A DNA stretch of 5,236 bases from Rhodospirillales bacterium. Lineage in GTDB: Bacteria; Pseudomonadota; Gammaproteobacteria; Steroidobacterales; Rariloculaceae. This document shows positions 4,833 to 5,236 of this stretch, one piece after another. Position 1 is the first letter of the stretch, and the number at the start of each line of letters is the position of its first letter. The notes below the pieces were generated by a model, which did no database searches, was not told where the DNA came from, and saw nothing but the letters and a program-made list of their open reading frames with translations. The stretch is taken from assembly GCA_024640665.1 (NCBI GenBank), contig JAHEEO010000004.1, positions 1-5,236 on the forward strand. The letters run 5' to 3'. The position numbers were made by a program, and so were the translations under genes.

Positions 4833-5236
4833 ATGAAGCTGTCAAATAAACATTCGCTCTGGGCTGCGGCTGGGTTTCTGTGGGCCATCGTGTCTGGCGT
4901 CCCAGCGTTCGCCGATGATACCGAGCTCTTCATTGGCACCACGGGTGCAGGAGCCGGTACACAACCCAATATTCTGTTGGTGTTAGATACGTCGATCAGT
5001 ATGCGCGACAATGTCAACACTCAACCGCCGTACGATCCTGCAACTACGTATGCCGGTAGCTGTTCATCGACGCGTTATTACTGGAGCCAGGAGGGTGAGG
5101 CGCCGCCCAACTGTGCGTCGTCGACCACGAATAGTTGGTTTAACGCCTCCTATTTCGCTTGTAACGCGGCATTGACGGCATTCACAGCCGATGCCGGCAA
5201 CTTTACTGATCGGATGGCGATGTATGACACAAATGG
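4833..5236 (+). CDS. pilY1: PilY1-type pilus tip adhesin, N-terminal part (cut by window edge)
   Basis: The 134 complete codons present encode a signal peptide (residues 1-27, cleavage VPAFA|DD) followed by ELFIGTTGAGAGTQPNILLV and LDTSISM. The latter (D52-T-S54-I-S56) is the DxSxS MIDAS motif of a von Willebrand A-like domain, as found at the N-terminus of many PilY1 proteins. Next comes YDPATTYAGSC with the YYWSQEGEAPPNC region (Cys77, Cys94, Cys110), also typical of PilY1. Full-length proteins usually exceed 1000 residues and end in a calcium-binding beta-propeller, which lies outside the window. PilY1 is carried by the minor-pilin complex, promotes pilus extension and acts in adhesion and surface sensing. 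The last position in this operon, after pilX and the small secreted gene, fits. The MIDAS Asp and both Ser are intact, so metal binding is expected. Confidence 0.88.
   Translation, partial: MKLSNKHSLWAAAGFLWAIVSGVPAFADDTELFIGTTGAGAGTQPNILLVLDTSISMRDNVNTQPPYDPATTYAGSCSSTRYYWSQEGEAPPNCASSTTNSWFNASYFACNAALTAFTADAGNFTDRMAMYDTN

Overview
The window comes from a proteobacterium, most likely a gammaproteobacterium with moderately high GC. The main reason is a minor-pilin cluster in the order fimU, pilV, pilW, pilX, (small gene), pilY1. This is the gene order known from Pseudomonas and relatives for priming and decorating type IV pili. The TonB-dependent receptor at the left edge carries a 'LEEIVVTTERR' segment of the kind common in marine and environmental Gammaproteobacteria. 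I would not name a genus.

Layout: positions 1-998, minus strand, hold the first 332 residues of a TonB-dependent outer-membrane receptor (signal peptide, TonB box, plug and start of the barrel), which runs off the left edge. Positions 999-1822 are a long divergent intergenic region of about 0.8 kb with no convincing gene. It holds three poly-C tracts (poly-G in the receptor direction), a candidate Fur half-site overlapping a weak promoter in front of the receptor, a GC-rich hairpin block around 1376-1474, a good CRP/Vfr-like palindrome at 1679-1700, and a weak sigma-54-like element just before the pilin operon.

Positions 1823-5236, plus strand, form a tightly packed operon. It has fimU-like, pilV, pilW and pilX minor (pseudo)pilin genes, then an unrecognised small secreted protein with a CxxC motif, then the 5' end of pilY1, cut by the right edge. 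Stop/start overlaps (ATGA between fimU and pilV, TAATG between pilW and pilX) and short gaps of 12, 24 and 42 nt point to one co-regulated transcript.

How the genes work together: in studied systems FimU, PilV, PilW and PilX form a priming complex at the pilus tip together with PilY1, a large secreted adhesin and mechanosensor that also promotes pilus assembly. The three canonical prepilins carry the prepilin peptidase site (G|F with Glu at +5). PilX has the variant G|A site without Glu5. The 123-residue protein between pilX and pilY1 is the least explained part of the window and the best candidate for something undescribed. Its position suggests an accessory role with PilY1 or the tip complex, but nothing in its sequence proves that. 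No mobile elements, CRISPR arrays, tRNA or rRNA genes were seen.
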